From Streptomyces sp. Je 1-332 (lineage in GTDB: Bacteria > Actinomycetota > Actinomycetes > Streptomycetales > Streptomycetaceae), in assembly GCF_040730185.1 (NCBI RefSeq), contig NZ_CP160402.1:7254001-7318000 (forward strand): 64,000 nucleotides of DNA, read 5' to 3'. The position numbers were made by a program, and so were the translations under genes. Below the pieces are notes generated by a model. It was given only the letters and a program-made list of their open reading frames with translations, did not search any database and was not told the DNA's origin. This document shows, piece by piece, positions 8,842 to 17,396 of the stretch. Each line of letters starts with the position of its first letter. The first letter of the stretch is position 1.

Positions 8842-10256
8842 GCGGCCCGCTCCCTCTCAGGCCGCGCGGCGTACATGCCCGCCGCGCGGACCCCGGCCAG
8901 GCCGCGGGCGCGGACGACACCCTCGCCCTGCGCCTCGCGCGCCCGCCCCGGCCCCGCACCCGCCCCGGTGTCACGCTGCGCCCCGCCCGCGCCGACGACC
9001 CCGTCGACCTGCTCGCCGCCGAACTCGCCGAGGAGGCGGGCGCGGCCGTGCACCCCTACGAGGTCGCCGCGCTCCTGGAGTCGCAGGGCCTGACCGGCGA
9101 CAGGATCCAGGAGACCTATGGCCACCCCGACCTGTTCTCGCTGGCCGACGCCGTCTTCCGGCGGGTGCCGCGCAGCCATCCGAAGCCGCCTGTGCCACCG
9201 GACCCCTGGCGTCCCGACCACCTGCGCTGCGCCATGCGCGGGCTGCTCTTCGCGCTTCCCGGTACGGCCTATGTACTGGCGCAGGGCGTTTGGGGGTCGG
9301 CCTCCGGGCTGTACGGTCTGATCGCCGCCGCCCTGGTGTCCTGGGCCTGGTCCCAGGCGCTGAGCCACCGTGCGTACAGCAGGCTCACCACCGGGCGCCA
9401 CGAGGCAGGGCGCACCCTGCTGACCGGCGCGCCCCTCGGCGTCGTGGCCGCTTCGGTCACCGGTCTGCTGGTCGCGGGTCCCGGCCCCGCCGCGCTGTTC
9501 GCCCTCGGTCAGTCCTGCTATCTCGCCGCGGCCGGGCTGCTGCTGGTGCTCGGCCACGAGAAGCTCCTCGCGGCGGCGCTCCTGCCGGTCGTGGTGGCCG
9601 CCGCGGCTCAGCCGTGGTGGCAGCCGCCGGAACTCCTGCGCACCGGGCTGCCGTTGCTCACCGTCCTGCTCGCGGTGGCCGCCGCGGGGCACGCGCTGCG
9701 CTCGGCGCTTCGGGTGACCCCGGTGCCCGGCCCCGTGCCGCCGCTGGTGCGCTCGCTGCCGTACGGCCTGTTCGGTCTCGCGGCCGGTGCGCTGACCGCG
9801 GTGGCGGGACAGCAGGAGCCGTACGCCGTCATCGTGCTGACGCTGAGCATGGGCCCCGCCGAGTGGCTGCTCTACCGCTACCGGGGTCTCGCCGTGGCCG
9901 CCCTGCACGCCTCGACCACCCCCGGAGGCTTCAGGCTGCGCGCCGTGCGTGCGCTCATCGTGTGCGGCGGGGCCTACCTCGTGCCGCTCGCCCTGGGCGC
10001 CGTGCTCGTCGGCGCGAGCGCGATCCGGCTTCTCCTGCTCGGCGCCGTGCTGTGGACCGCCCTGCTCCTGCAGGCGTTCGGCGCGGGCTGGTCGTCCGCG
10101 GCGCCCTGCCTGGCCGCAGCGGTCGTCGTGACGGCGCTTCCGTTCACCGGCACCGTCTCGACGCCCACCGCACAACTCGTCGCCTGTACCGCGGCTGCCA
10201 CGGCGCTCCTCGTGGTCGCCGTCGACCGTCTCGGCAGGCCCACGGCACACGCCTAA
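8838..10256 (+). CDS. 12-TM integral membrane protein, probable PelG-like partner of PelF
   Basis: The product is 472 residues. The first 130 are cytoplasmic, with a helical segment HPYEVAALLESQGLTGDRI and ETYGHPDLFSLADAVF. About 12 hydrophobic helices follow, from LLFALPGTAYVLAQ to the end AATALLVVAVDRL. This length and topology resemble PelG, the proposed 12-TM export component of the Pel system. Sequence identity to PelG cannot be judged from here. It starts at ATG 8838, overlapping the glycosyltransferase stop by 4 nt. The coupling supports a joint synthase/transport complex that makes and exports the polymer. The transporter role is inferred from topology and position. Confidence 0.75.
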   Translation: MSGPLPLRPRGVHARRADPGQAAGADDTLALRLARPPRPRTRPGVTLRPARADDPVDLLAAELAEEAGAAVHPYEVAALLESQGLTGDRIQETYGHPDLFSLADAVFRRVPRSHPKPPVPPDPWRPDHLRCAMRGLLFALPGTAYVLAQGVWGSASGLYGLIAAALVSWAWSQALSHRAYSRLTTGRHEAGRTLLTGAPLGVVAASVTGLLVAGPGPAALFALGQSCYLAAAGLLLVLGHEKLLAAALLPVVVAAAAQPWWQPPELLRTGLPLLTVLLAVAAAGHALRSALRVTPVPGPVPPLVRSLPYGLFGLAAGALTAVAGQQEPYAVIVLTLSMGPAEWLLYRYRGLAVAALHASTTPGGFRLRAVRALIVCGGAYLVPLALGAVLVGASAIRLLLLGAVLWTALLLQAFGAGWSSAAPCLAAAVVVTALPFTGTVSTPTAQLVACTAAATALLVVAVDRLGRPTAHA

Positions 10257-10333
10257 CCGGGCCCAGCCGCCCGCACCTTCACCTTCACCTGCACCGTCAC
10301 CTTCCTCTTCACGTCCCAGCACCTGGAGCATCC

Positions 10334-11335
10334 ATGGCATCCGCACCGCTCGTCGCCGTCACCGGAGCCGAAGGCTTCATCGGCTCGCACCTCACCGAAG
10401 CGCTCGTCGCCTCGGGCCACCGGGTCCGCGCGATGGCGCAGTACAACTCCTTCTCCTCCTACGGCTGGCTGGAGACCCTCGCGCCCGACGTGCTCTCCGA
10501 GGTCGAGATCGTCCTCGGCGACGTACGCGACCCGGGATCGGTCCGCGGCCTGGTCACCGGCGCCGAGACCGTCTACCACCTGGCCGCCCTCATCGCCATC
10601 CCGTACTCCTACCAGGCCCCGCACAGCTACGTGGACACGAACGTGACCGGCACGCTCAACGTCCTCGAAGCCGTACGGCAGTTGGAGATCCCGCGCCTGG
10701 TGCACACCTCCACCAGCGAGACGTACGGCACCGCGCAGACCGTGCCGATCACCGAGGGCCACCCCATCAACACCCAGTCCCCGTACGCCGCTTCGAAGGC
10801 GGGCGGCGACCGGCTCGCCGACAGCTACCACGCGAGCTTCGAGACGCCCGTGGTGACCCTGCGCCCCTTCAACACCTTCGGGCCGCGCCAGTCGATGCGC
10901 GCCGTCATCCCGACCGTCATCGGCCAAGTGGCTTCCGGTTCACGAGAGATCACCCTCGGCGACCTGCGGCCGACCCGTGACTTCACCTTCGTCGCGGACA
11001 CCGCGCAGGCCTTCATGGCCGTCGGCACCGCGCCCGCGGACGCCGTCGTGGGCCGCACCTTCAACGCGGGCACGGGCGGTGAGATCTCCGTCGGTGACCT
11101 GGTGCGGCTCATCGGCAAGGTGATGGAGGCCGACCTCGACGTGCGCGAGGACGAGCAGCGCATCCGCCCCGCGGCCTCCGAGGTGATGCGCCTGGTCGCC
11201 GACGCGAGCCGCCTGCGCGCGGCGACGGGCTGGGCGCCCGGTCACGACCTTGAGCAGGGCCTGGCCCGCACCGTCGAGTTCTTCCGCGACCCGGCCAACC
11301 TGGCCCGCTACAAGACGGACATCTACAACATCTGA
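10334..11335 (+). CDS. NAD-dependent SDR sugar-nucleotide epimerase/dehydratase (LegB-like)
   Basis: The product is 333 residues, starting at ATG 10334 with GGAG upstream. The Rossmann motif GAEGFIG is at 11-17. The catalytic set is Ser/Thr around 126-130 (HTSTSETYG) with YAASK (Y151, K155). The segment YNSFSSYGWL after the first fold unit is typical of the extended-SDR branch including LegB-type UDP-GlcNAc 4,6-dehydratases and GDP/UDP-sugar epimerases. It is cytoplasmic and would supply or modify the nucleotide sugar for the PelF-like enzyme. In fungal galactosaminogalactan loci this place is filled by the epimerase Uge3. Whether this enzyme is a 4-epimerase or a 4,6-dehydratase cannot be settled from sequence alone. 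Confidence 0.82.
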   Translation: MASAPLVAVTGAEGFIGSHLTEALVASGHRVRAMAQYNSFSSYGWLETLAPDVLSEVEIVLGDVRDPGSVRGLVTGAETVYHLAALIAIPYSYQAPHSYVDTNVTGTLNVLEAVRQLEIPRLVHTSTSETYGTAQTVPITEGHPINTQSPYAASKAGGDRLADSYHASFETPVVTLRPFNTFGPRQSMRAVIPTVIGQVASGSREITLGDLRPTRDFTFVADTAQAFMAVGTAPADAVVGRTFNAGTGGEISVGDLVRLIGKVMEADLDVREDEQRIRPAASEVMRLVADASRLRAATGWAPGHDLEQGLARTVEFFRDPANLARYKTDIYNI

Positions 11336-11405
11336 GCCACCCGGCCGCCCACCCACCCACTTCTGGCCGCCTGACCACTTCTGGGCACTCACAGGGGAGA
11401 AGATC

Positions 11406-12119
11406 ATGCACGCAGTCATCCTTGCCGGCGGCAAGGGCGTCCGCCTCCGGCCGTACACCACCGCGCTGCCCAAGCCGCTGGTCCCGATCGGCGACCAGCA
11501 CGCGATCCTGGAGATCGTCCTGCGCCAGCTGGCGAGCGCTGGCTTCACCAGCTGCACCATCGCGATCGGCCACCTCGGCCACATCATCCGCGCATACGTC
11601 GGCAACGGCGCTCGCTGGGGACTGCGCGTCGGCTACTCCACCGAGGACAGCCCGCTCGGCACCATGGGCCCTCTCCTGACGATGATGGACCGGCTGCCCG
11701 AGCACTTCCTCGTGATGAACGGCGACATCCTCACCGACCTCGACTACGCGGACGTCCTGGACAGCCACCGCACGTCCGGGGCGCCGCTGACGATCGCGAC
11801 GTACGCGCGCCAGGTGCGCATCGACTTCGGCGTGCTCACCACCGACTCGGACCGCGTGGTCGCCTTCACGGAGAAGCCGAGCGTGGACTACCGCGTCTCC
11901 ATGGGGGTCTACGGACTCTCGCGCGACACGCTCGCCTCCTACACGCCGGGCCTGCCGCTCGGATTCGACGAACTCGTGCTCGACCTCCTGAAGACCGAGA
12001 CCCCGCCGCACGCCTACAACTTCGACGGCTACTGGCTCGACATCGGACGCCCGGACGACTACGACCGCGCGAACGCGGAGTTCACCTCGCACCGCTCCCT
12101 CCTCCTCAAGGGAGCGTGA
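11406..12119 (+). CDS. Sugar-1-phosphate nucleotidyltransferase
   Basis: The product is 237 residues, from MHAVILAGGKGVRLRPYT; RBS AGGGGAG lies 7 nt upstream. It has the nucleotide-binding signature GGKGVRLRPYTTALPKPLVP and the metal-binding NGDILTDLD. A product-side motif GYWLDIGRPDDYDRA lies near the C-terminus. Such NTP transferases convert a sugar 1-phosphate and an NTP to an NDP-sugar and pyrophosphate. The short length without a left-handed beta-helix domain fits the mannose-1-phosphate guanylyltransferase/RfbA-like group. Its stop overlaps the next GTG start (GTGA). It likely feeds the two SDR enzymes on either side. Confidence 0.87.
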   Translation: MHAVILAGGKGVRLRPYTTALPKPLVPIGDQHAILEIVLRQLASAGFTSCTIAIGHLGHIIRAYVGNGARWGLRVGYSTEDSPLGTMGPLLTMMDRLPEHFLVMNGDILTDLDYADVLDSHRTSGAPLTIATYARQVRIDFGVLTTDSDRVVAFTEKPSVDYRVSMGVYGLSRDTLASYTPGLPLGFDELVLDLLKTETPPHAYNFDGYWLDIGRPDDYDRANAEFTSHRSLLLKGA

Positions 12120-13090
12120 ACCCCGCCGTGCGCATCCTCGTCCTCGGCTCCACCGGCTACCTGGGCGGGCACATCGCCGAGCGGCTGCACGCCCTGCCCG
12201 ACGTGCGGCTGCTCCACGGCGGCCGCGCCCCCTCGGACGACCTCCGGATCGACCTCGCCCGGATGTCCCCTGCCGCACTCGCCGAGCAGCTGACCCGGGC
12301 CGAGCCCGACGCCGTGGTCAACTGTGTGGGCGCGGTCGGCGGCAGCACGCTGGCCCTCGCCGAGGTCAACTCCCGCGGTCCGGCCGCCCTCTGCGAGGCC
12401 ATGCGGGCGGCGGCGCCCGCCGCGCGCCTCGTTCACATCGGCTCGGCGGCCGAGTACGGGCCGACCGGCATCGGCGAGCGGACCACGGAGGAGGCCGCCG
12501 CCCGCCCGGTCGCCCCGTACGGAGCCACGAAACTGGCCGGCACCCTGGCAGTCCTCGACGCGGAGCTCGACGCGCTCGTGCTGCGGGTCACGAACCCGGT
12601 GGGGCCGAGGGCTCCCCGGGCCGGACTGCCGGGGCGGCTCACCGCGGAGCTCGGCCGTGCGGTGGCCCGGACTCCGCACGCCACCGTGCGGGTCGGCGAC
12701 CTGTCCGCGTACCGGGACTTCGTCGACGTACGCGACGTGGCGCACGCCGTCGCGCTCGCGGTGACCTCGCCGGGGCGGCTGCCGGGCCTGCTCAACATCG
12801 GCAGCGGCCGTGGCGTGCCGGTGCGCGACCTGGTGCACGGCCTGGTCCGCGCCGCGGGTTTCACCGGCCGCGTGGAGGAGTCGCTCGGCAAGGTGGGCCG
12901 GTCGGTCGCCGTGCCCTGGCAGTGCGCAGACATCGGCGCCGCGACAAGGGAGTTGGGCTGGACGCCGGAGCACTCCCTGCGGGATTCGGTGACCGCACTG
13001 TGGGCCGCCGACGGCGCTCCGCCAAGCCGCCCGGAAGGCACGGGCCCCGGCGGGCCGTGTCTCGCGCCCGCCGGCGGGGACCCGCGATGA
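12116..13090 (+). CDS. NAD-dependent epimerase/dehydratase (extended SDR)
   Basis: The product is 324 residues, GTG start overlapping the upstream stop by 4 nt. The Rossmann motif GSTGYLG is at 11-17. The active-site serine lies in HIGSAAEYGP and the YxxxK in APYGATK. The final 35 residues are Pro/Gly-rich and probably disordered. It is probably a nucleotide-sugar epimerase, reductase or dehydratase acting with the adjacent nucleotidyltransferase. Two SDRs and a nucleotidyltransferase in one locus suggest that the sugar donor is more than plain UDP-GalNAc. The exact substrate is unknown. Confidence 0.8.
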   Translation: MNPAVRILVLGSTGYLGGHIAERLHALPDVRLLHGGRAPSDDLRIDLARMSPAALAEQLTRAEPDAVVNCVGAVGGSTLALAEVNSRGPAALCEAMRAAAPAARLVHIGSAAEYGPTGIGERTTEEAAARPVAPYGATKLAGTLAVLDAELDALVLRVTNPVGPRAPRAGLPGRLTAELGRAVARTPHATVRVGDLSAYRDFVDVRDVAHAVALAVTSPGRLPGLLNIGSGRGVPVRDLVHGLVRAAGFTGRVEESLGKVGRSVAVPWQCADIGAATRELGWTPEHSLRDSVTALWAADGAPPSRPEGTGPGGPCLAPAGGDPR

Positions 13091-13749
13091 CCCTGCTGGT
13101 GCCGCTCTACGTCCACCCGGCCGTGGACCCCGCGGCCTGGCAGGCGCTCGTGGCCGCCGCGCCCCAGCTGTACGGCGTCGTCCTGAACGTCGCCGACGGT
13201 CCGGGCGCGGCCCCCGACCCGGCCTTCGCCGCCGCCTCGCGGACCCTGCGCGATGCGGGGGTGCGGGTGCTCGGGTACGTCGACACGGCGTACGGGGAGC
13301 GGCCGCTCGACGCCGTCACCGACGAACTGGACCGGCACCGGGCCTGGTACGGCGTGGACGGCTGCTTCCTCGACCAGGTCGCCTCCGGCCGCCGCGAGCT
13401 GCGGGACTGCCGGCGCATGGTCCGCGCCCTGCGGGGGCGTGGCGCGGACACGGTGGTCCTCAACCCGGGCGTGCATCCGGCGCCCGGGTACGCCCGCGCC
13501 GCCGACCTCCTCGTCACGTTCGAGGGGCACTGGACGACGTATCTGGGCTCGTTCGCCGCCCCGTCCTGGACGGCCAGGCATCCTCCCGAGCACTTCTGCC
13601 ACCTCGTCTACGGAGTGCCGCCCGCGCTGGCCCGCCTCGCCGGGCGCACCGCCGTGCAGCGGGGGGCGGGGGTGCACTGCGCCGTGCCCGGCGCGGGGCC
13701 CAACCCGTGGACACAGCCACCGCCGGCCGCGGCCGGGAGCACGACGTGA
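13087..13749 (+). CDS. Spherulin-4/Sph3-type (GH135-like) protein
   Basis: The product is 220 residues. It begins MTLLVPLYVHPAVDPAAW, the strand typical of spherulation-specific family 4 proteins. YGVDGCFLDQV (acidic D96), NPGVHP (126-131) and TFEGHW (E146) mark the predicted TIM-barrel active site. Fungal Sph3 is a glycoside hydrolase acting on galactosaminogalactan and is needed for its production. No signal peptide is present with this start, and the upstream in-frame sequence is Arg-rich, so the protein looks cytoplasmic, unlike Sph3. ATG 13087 overlaps the preceding stop by 4 nt, and its own stop overlaps the next GTG. Confident as a family member; activity inferred. Confidence 0.8.
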   Translation: MTLLVPLYVHPAVDPAAWQALVAAAPQLYGVVLNVADGPGAAPDPAFAAASRTLRDAGVRVLGYVDTAYGERPLDAVTDELDRHRAWYGVDGCFLDQVASGRRELRDCRRMVRALRGRGADTVVLNPGVHPAPGYARAADLLVTFEGHWTTYLGSFAAPSWTARHPPEHFCHLVYGVPPALARLAGRTAVQRGAGVHCAVPGAGPNPWTQPPPAAAGSTT

Positions 13750-14534
13750 GGCTCCGCGCACGGCTCGGACCGTTCCTCGTCACCGTCCTGCTGCTGGGCG
13801 GCTGCGCGTCGGCGGAGCGGGACGGCAGCTCCGCGGACCGCTGGCGGCCCCGGCCGGGCACCACCTGGCAGTGGCAGCTCGACGGCCGCGTCGACCCGAG
13901 CGTGGACGTCCCCGTCTACGACATCGACGGTTTCGAGAACCGCGCGTCCGACGTGGCCCGGCTGCACCGAGCCGGACGCCATGTCATCTGCTACGTCAAC
14001 GCCGGGGCCTGGGAGTCCTTCCGCCCCGACAGCGACGACTACCCCGCGTCCCTCCTCGGCCGCGCCAACGGCTGGAAGGGAGAGCGCTGGCTCGACATCC
14101 GCCGCCTCGACGTGCTGCGTCCGCTCCTCGCCGCGCGCTTCGACATGTGCCGGAGCAAGGGCTTCGACGCGGTCGAGCCGGACCTGCTCGACAGCTATCT
14201 GAACCGCACCGGATTCCCCCTGACCGCACGCCACCAACTGGCCTTCAACCGCATGGTCGCCCGCCTCGCCCACGACCGCGGCCTGTCCATCGGCCTGAAG
14301 AACGACCTCCCGCAGATCCCGCAGCTCGTGCGTGACTTCGACTTCGCCGTCAACGAGGAGTGCGCCCAGTACGACGAGTGCGCCTCGCTCACCCCCTTCA
14401 TCAAGGCGGGCAAGGCGGTGCTGCACGTCGAGTACGCCGTGCCCAACGAGGAGTTCTGCGCCCAGTCGCGCCGCCTCGGCCTGTCCTCCATGCGCAAGAA
14501 ACTGAACCTGGGGCAGTGGCGCAGACCCTGCTGA
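13746..14534 (+). CDS. Endo-alpha-1,4-polygalactosaminidase-type (GH114, Ega3-like) lipoprotein
   Basis: The product is 262 residues, GTG start overlapping the upstream stop. A lipoprotein signal ends LLLGGC (Cys20), so the enzyme should be anchored outside the membrane. The GH114 barrel follows: YDIDGFENRASDVARLH, VICYVNAGAWE, the catalytic-type FDAVEPD (141-146), GLKNDLPQIP (183-192) and VNEECAQYDEC (202-212), ending HVEYAVP. The Asp146/Glu205 pair matches the conserved acidic residues of the family. Fungal Ega3 cleaves deacetylated galactosamine stretches. Here it could trim or release the polymer made deacetylated by the Agd3-like enzyme. One oddity is that the family VEPDN is VEPDL here. 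Confidence 0.87.
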   Translation: MRLRARLGPFLVTVLLLGGCASAERDGSSADRWRPRPGTTWQWQLDGRVDPSVDVPVYDIDGFENRASDVARLHRAGRHVICYVNAGAWESFRPDSDDYPASLLGRANGWKGERWLDIRRLDVLRPLLAARFDMCRSKGFDAVEPDLLDSYLNRTGFPLTARHQLAFNRMVARLAHDRGLSIGLKNDLPQIPQLVRDFDFAVNEECAQYDECASLTPFIKAGKAVLHVEYAVPNEEFCAQSRRLGLSSMRKKLNLGQWRRPC

Positions 14535-14660
14535 CGCCCGGCCGTTCCCCTGTTGAGACGGGTGGGGGGACGCGGCGTAACTGATGATCTTGCCCTCGCG
14601 TTGGACGGCCGGGACCCGGCACGGAGGCCGGGCCATGACGAAGGTCGAGGGGCACGCATC

Positions 14661-15047
14661 ATGCACGACATCACCAGGAAGATCGTCGCCGGGATCGGCA
14701 CCATGGCCGCCGCGCTCGGCTGTGTCATCGTCAGCGGGCCGTCGGCGGCGGCCGACGGTGAGTGGTGCAACCACTCGGTCTGCATCAGGACCTACGACAC
14801 CGGCACCTACCTCGGCAGGGTCGAGGTATCGGTCACCAACACCAACCAGCCGAACCGCATCCGCGCGCGCGTGTGGACCACGAACGGCTGGAGCGCCAAC
14901 ACCAAGACGGAGGACGTCGCCAAGTTCCGCACGTACCGGGACCAGGCCTACCCACAGCGCCACTTCCCCGCGGGCACCAGGCTCTGCGCGGAGGGCTTCC
15001 GGGGCGGCGGCAGCGTGGGCCTCCCCTGCGTCACGATCACCGGCTGA
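14661..15047 (+). CDS. Small secreted protein of unknown function
   Basis: The product is 128 residues. ATG 14661 is preceded by GAGGGG. A Sec signal peptide (MHDITRKIVAGIGTM to about residue 33, SAAA) leads to a mature domain of about 95 residues with four Cys (WCNHSVC pair, LCAEGF, LPCVTITG). These suggest two disulfides. Strand-rich sequence such as YLGRVEVSVTNTNQPN hints at a small beta-sandwich. I do not recognise a family. It lies 126 nt after the polysaccharide hydrolase, so it could belong to the exopolysaccharide locus as a matrix protein, but that is only positional. Confidence 0.7.
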   Translation: MHDITRKIVAGIGTMAAALGCVIVSGPSAAADGEWCNHSVCIRTYDTGTYLGRVEVSVTNTNQPNRIRARVWTTNGWSANTKTEDVAKFRTYRDQAYPQRHFPAGTRLCAEGFRGGGSVGLPCVTITG

Positions 15048-15081
15048 CCGCAGCGGGGGTCAGCACCCCGGCCGACGGGGC

Positions 15082-17187
15082 TCAGACAGGTTCTCGTGCC
15101 GGGGCCGGTACGGCGGCCGCGGTGTGCTCGGCCCGGTGCAGGGTGCGGAAGAGGCGACCCGGCCACCAGAACCGGTGGCCCAGGTCCAGGGCGATGGCCG
15201 GCACCAGGACCGTGCGGACGAGGAAGGTGTCGAGCAGGACACCGATGCCGACCAGCACACCCATCTGTGCCATCGTCACCAGCGGCAGCCCCGCGAAGAC
15301 CGCGAACGTCGCGGCCAGCACGACGCCCGCCGAGGTGATCACGCCGCCCGTGCTGGTCAGGCCCTCCAGGATGCCACGGGTGTGGCCCAGGCGGGCGGCC
15401 TCCTCCTTGACGCGGTGCATCAGGAAGATGTTGTAGTCGATGCCGAGCGCGACCAGGAAGACGAAGCCCATCAAGGGAATCGACCAGTCCACGCCCGCGA
15501 AGCCGAGCACACTTTCGAAGAGCACGTTGGATGCGCCAAGAGCGGCGAAGAAGGAGAGGACCACCGTCGCCAGGAGGAGGAGCGGCGCGACGAGCGACCG
15601 CAGCAGCCAGACCAGCACGCCGAGGACGACCAGCAGGACGATCGGGATGACGGTGCGCAGATCGCGGTCGGCGGCGCGCTGGGTGTCCAGGGTCTGCGCC
15701 GTGGTGCCGCCGACCAGGGCGCCGGCCTCGTCGACCTCGTGCACGGCGTCCCGGAGCCCGTCGACCGCGTCCTTGGCCGACTCACTGTCCGGGAGCCCCT
15801 CCAACACCACCGTGAGTTGCGTCAGTTCGCCGTCAGGGGAACGGCTCCCGCTCTCGACCCGGGCGACTCCCTCGGCCCCGGACGCGGCCGCACGGACCTG
15901 CGCGGCCTGCCCGGTGTTCGTGACGATCTTCGCGGGGTCGGAGGCGCCCGACGGATAGTGGGCGGAGATCTTCTCCTGGGCGGTGACCGACTCGGGCTTG
16001 TCCTGGAACATCTCGGACTGCGTGAGACCCATGTTGATGCCGAAGGCGCTGAGCGCGAGAACGCCGGTGACGGCGACGGACATCATCCACGACCAGCGGG
16101 GACGCCGTGCGACGGCGGCGCCGATGCGTGACCAGACCGTGCGTTCCCCGCGCGCGGGCGTGCCGTGCTTCGGCACGAACGGCCAGAACACCCAGCGGCC
16201 CGCGACGACCAGCAGCGCCGGCAGGACCGTGACCATCGCGAGGAACGCGCAGACCACGCCGACGGCGCCGACGAGACCGAGGGAGCGCGAGGAGTTCACG
16301 TCGGCGAACGCCAGGCAGGCCAGGCCGACCGCGATGGTCCCCGCCGACGCGAGGATCGCGGGCCCCGAGCGTCGCAACGCGGTCCGCATCGCCGTGTGCC
16401 GGTCCTCCTGGCGGTGCAGCTCCTCGCGGTATCGGGCGATGAGGAGCAGGGCGTAGTCGGTGCCGACGCCGAAGACGAGCACCATCAGGACACCCGCGCT
16501 CTGCGGGTCCACGGGCAGGTCCGCGTACTTGGCGAGGAGATAGGTGCAGACCTGGGTGAGGACGGCGGCGAAGCCGACCGAGATCAGCGGGAACAGCCAC
16601 AGGAGAGGGCTGCGGTACGTGATCAGGAGCAGCACGGCGACGACGATGCCGGTGGCGATCATCAACGTCGAGTCCAGTGTGTCGAAGACGGCGACTTGGT
16701 CGGTCAGCGAGGCCGCGGGCCCGCCGACCTCGACGTCGACGCCCGGCGGGGCGTTGGCGCCGGCGATCTCGCGCAGCTTGTCGACCTTGTCGGTCAGGCC
16801 GTCGTCATCGGCGGACATCGGGACCGTCACGAGCTGGGCCCTGCCGTCGTCCGAGGGCACCGGCCGCGAGATCTGCTCTCCGTCGGCGGCGAACCGGGCG
16901 AAAGCGGCCCGGTCGGCGGCGGCCGCCTGCTCGGCCTTGCCCTGACCGGTGTACACGACGACGGCCGGCATCACGGTGTCGTCGCGGAACTTCCCCAGCT
17001 CCGTGTTGACCCGGGCGGATTCGGCACCGCGCGGCAGGAAGGCGTTGGCGCTGGTGTCCTCGACGTCACCGAGCTTCCCGGCCAGCGGGCCGAGGGCCAT
17101 CGCGAGGATCAGCCAGGCGGCGAGCACCAGCCATTTGGAGCGCCGGCCCGATGGCACGGCGGCGGCGCGCCGGAGCAGTGGACGCAT
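15082..17187 (-). CDS. MMPL-family RND-type membrane transporter
   Basis: The product is 701 residues. ATG 17187 has AAGGAG 6 nt upstream; the open frame extends further upstream without good sites. It shows 12 TM helices in two repeats of one plus five, each with a large extracytoplasmic loop after the first helix (residues about 35-170 and 370-500). VFGVGTDYALLLIARYREEL and VALGIDYNIFLMHRVKEEA are the conserved proton-relay/TM4-type Asp-Tyr pairs of MMPL proteins. MMPL proteins export lipids, siderophores or drugs using the proton gradient. It is downstream of an HTH regulator and a coiled-coil membrane protein on the same strand, probably their target. Confidence 0.9.
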   Translation of the reverse strand: MRPLLRRAAAVPSGRRSKWLVLAAWLILAMALGPLAGKLGDVEDTSANAFLPRGAESARVNTELGKFRDDTVMPAVVVYTGQGKAEQAAAADRAAFARFAADGEQISRPVPSDDGRAQLVTVPMSADDDGLTDKVDKLREIAGANAPPGVDVEVGGPAASLTDQVAVFDTLDSTLMIATGIVVAVLLLITYRSPLLWLFPLISVGFAAVLTQVCTYLLAKYADLPVDPQSAGVLMVLVFGVGTDYALLLIARYREELHRQEDRHTAMRTALRRSGPAILASAGTIAVGLACLAFADVNSSRSLGLVGAVGVVCAFLAMVTVLPALLVVAGRWVFWPFVPKHGTPARGERTVWSRIGAAVARRPRWSWMMSVAVTGVLALSAFGINMGLTQSEMFQDKPESVTAQEKISAHYPSGASDPAKIVTNTGQAAQVRAAASGAEGVARVESGSRSPDGELTQLTVVLEGLPDSESAKDAVDGLRDAVHEVDEAGALVGGTTAQTLDTQRAADRDLRTVIPIVLLVVLGVLVWLLRSLVAPLLLLATVVLSFFAALGASNVLFESVLGFAGVDWSIPLMGFVFLVALGIDYNIFLMHRVKEEAARLGHTRGILEGLTSTGGVITSAGVVLAATFAVFAGLPLVTMAQMGVLVGIGVLLDTFLVRTVLVPAIALDLGHRFWWPGRLFRTLHRAEHTAAAVPAPAREPV

Positions 17188-17341
17188 GGGTAGTCTCCTT
17201 CTGTGTGGAGCGCGCCGCCGGTCGGTGACCGGCACAGGGCGCACGGGGCCCGCACCACGGCGCCGTAGGTGTGATGACCTGCCGTGGCGTAGGGGTGTGT
17301 GTGAGGCCGGGCCGTCGAGGCCCGGGGCGTGTGCCGCTCTC

Positions 17342-17373
17342 GCACGGCCGGGAGTTGCCGCTCCCGGCCGTGC
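17342..17373 (-). terminator. 13-bp perfect hairpin downstream of the coiled-coil membrane protein gene
   Basis: GCACGGCCGGGAG (17342-17354), a 6-nt loop and its exact complement (17361-17373) lie 24 nt after the minus-strand stop at 17397. The structure may act as a terminator or an attenuator between the regulatory genes and the MMPL gene, whose start is 155 nt further on. Confidence 0.6.
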
Positions 17374-17396
17374 CCGCACGCGGCCGCCGTCCGCTA

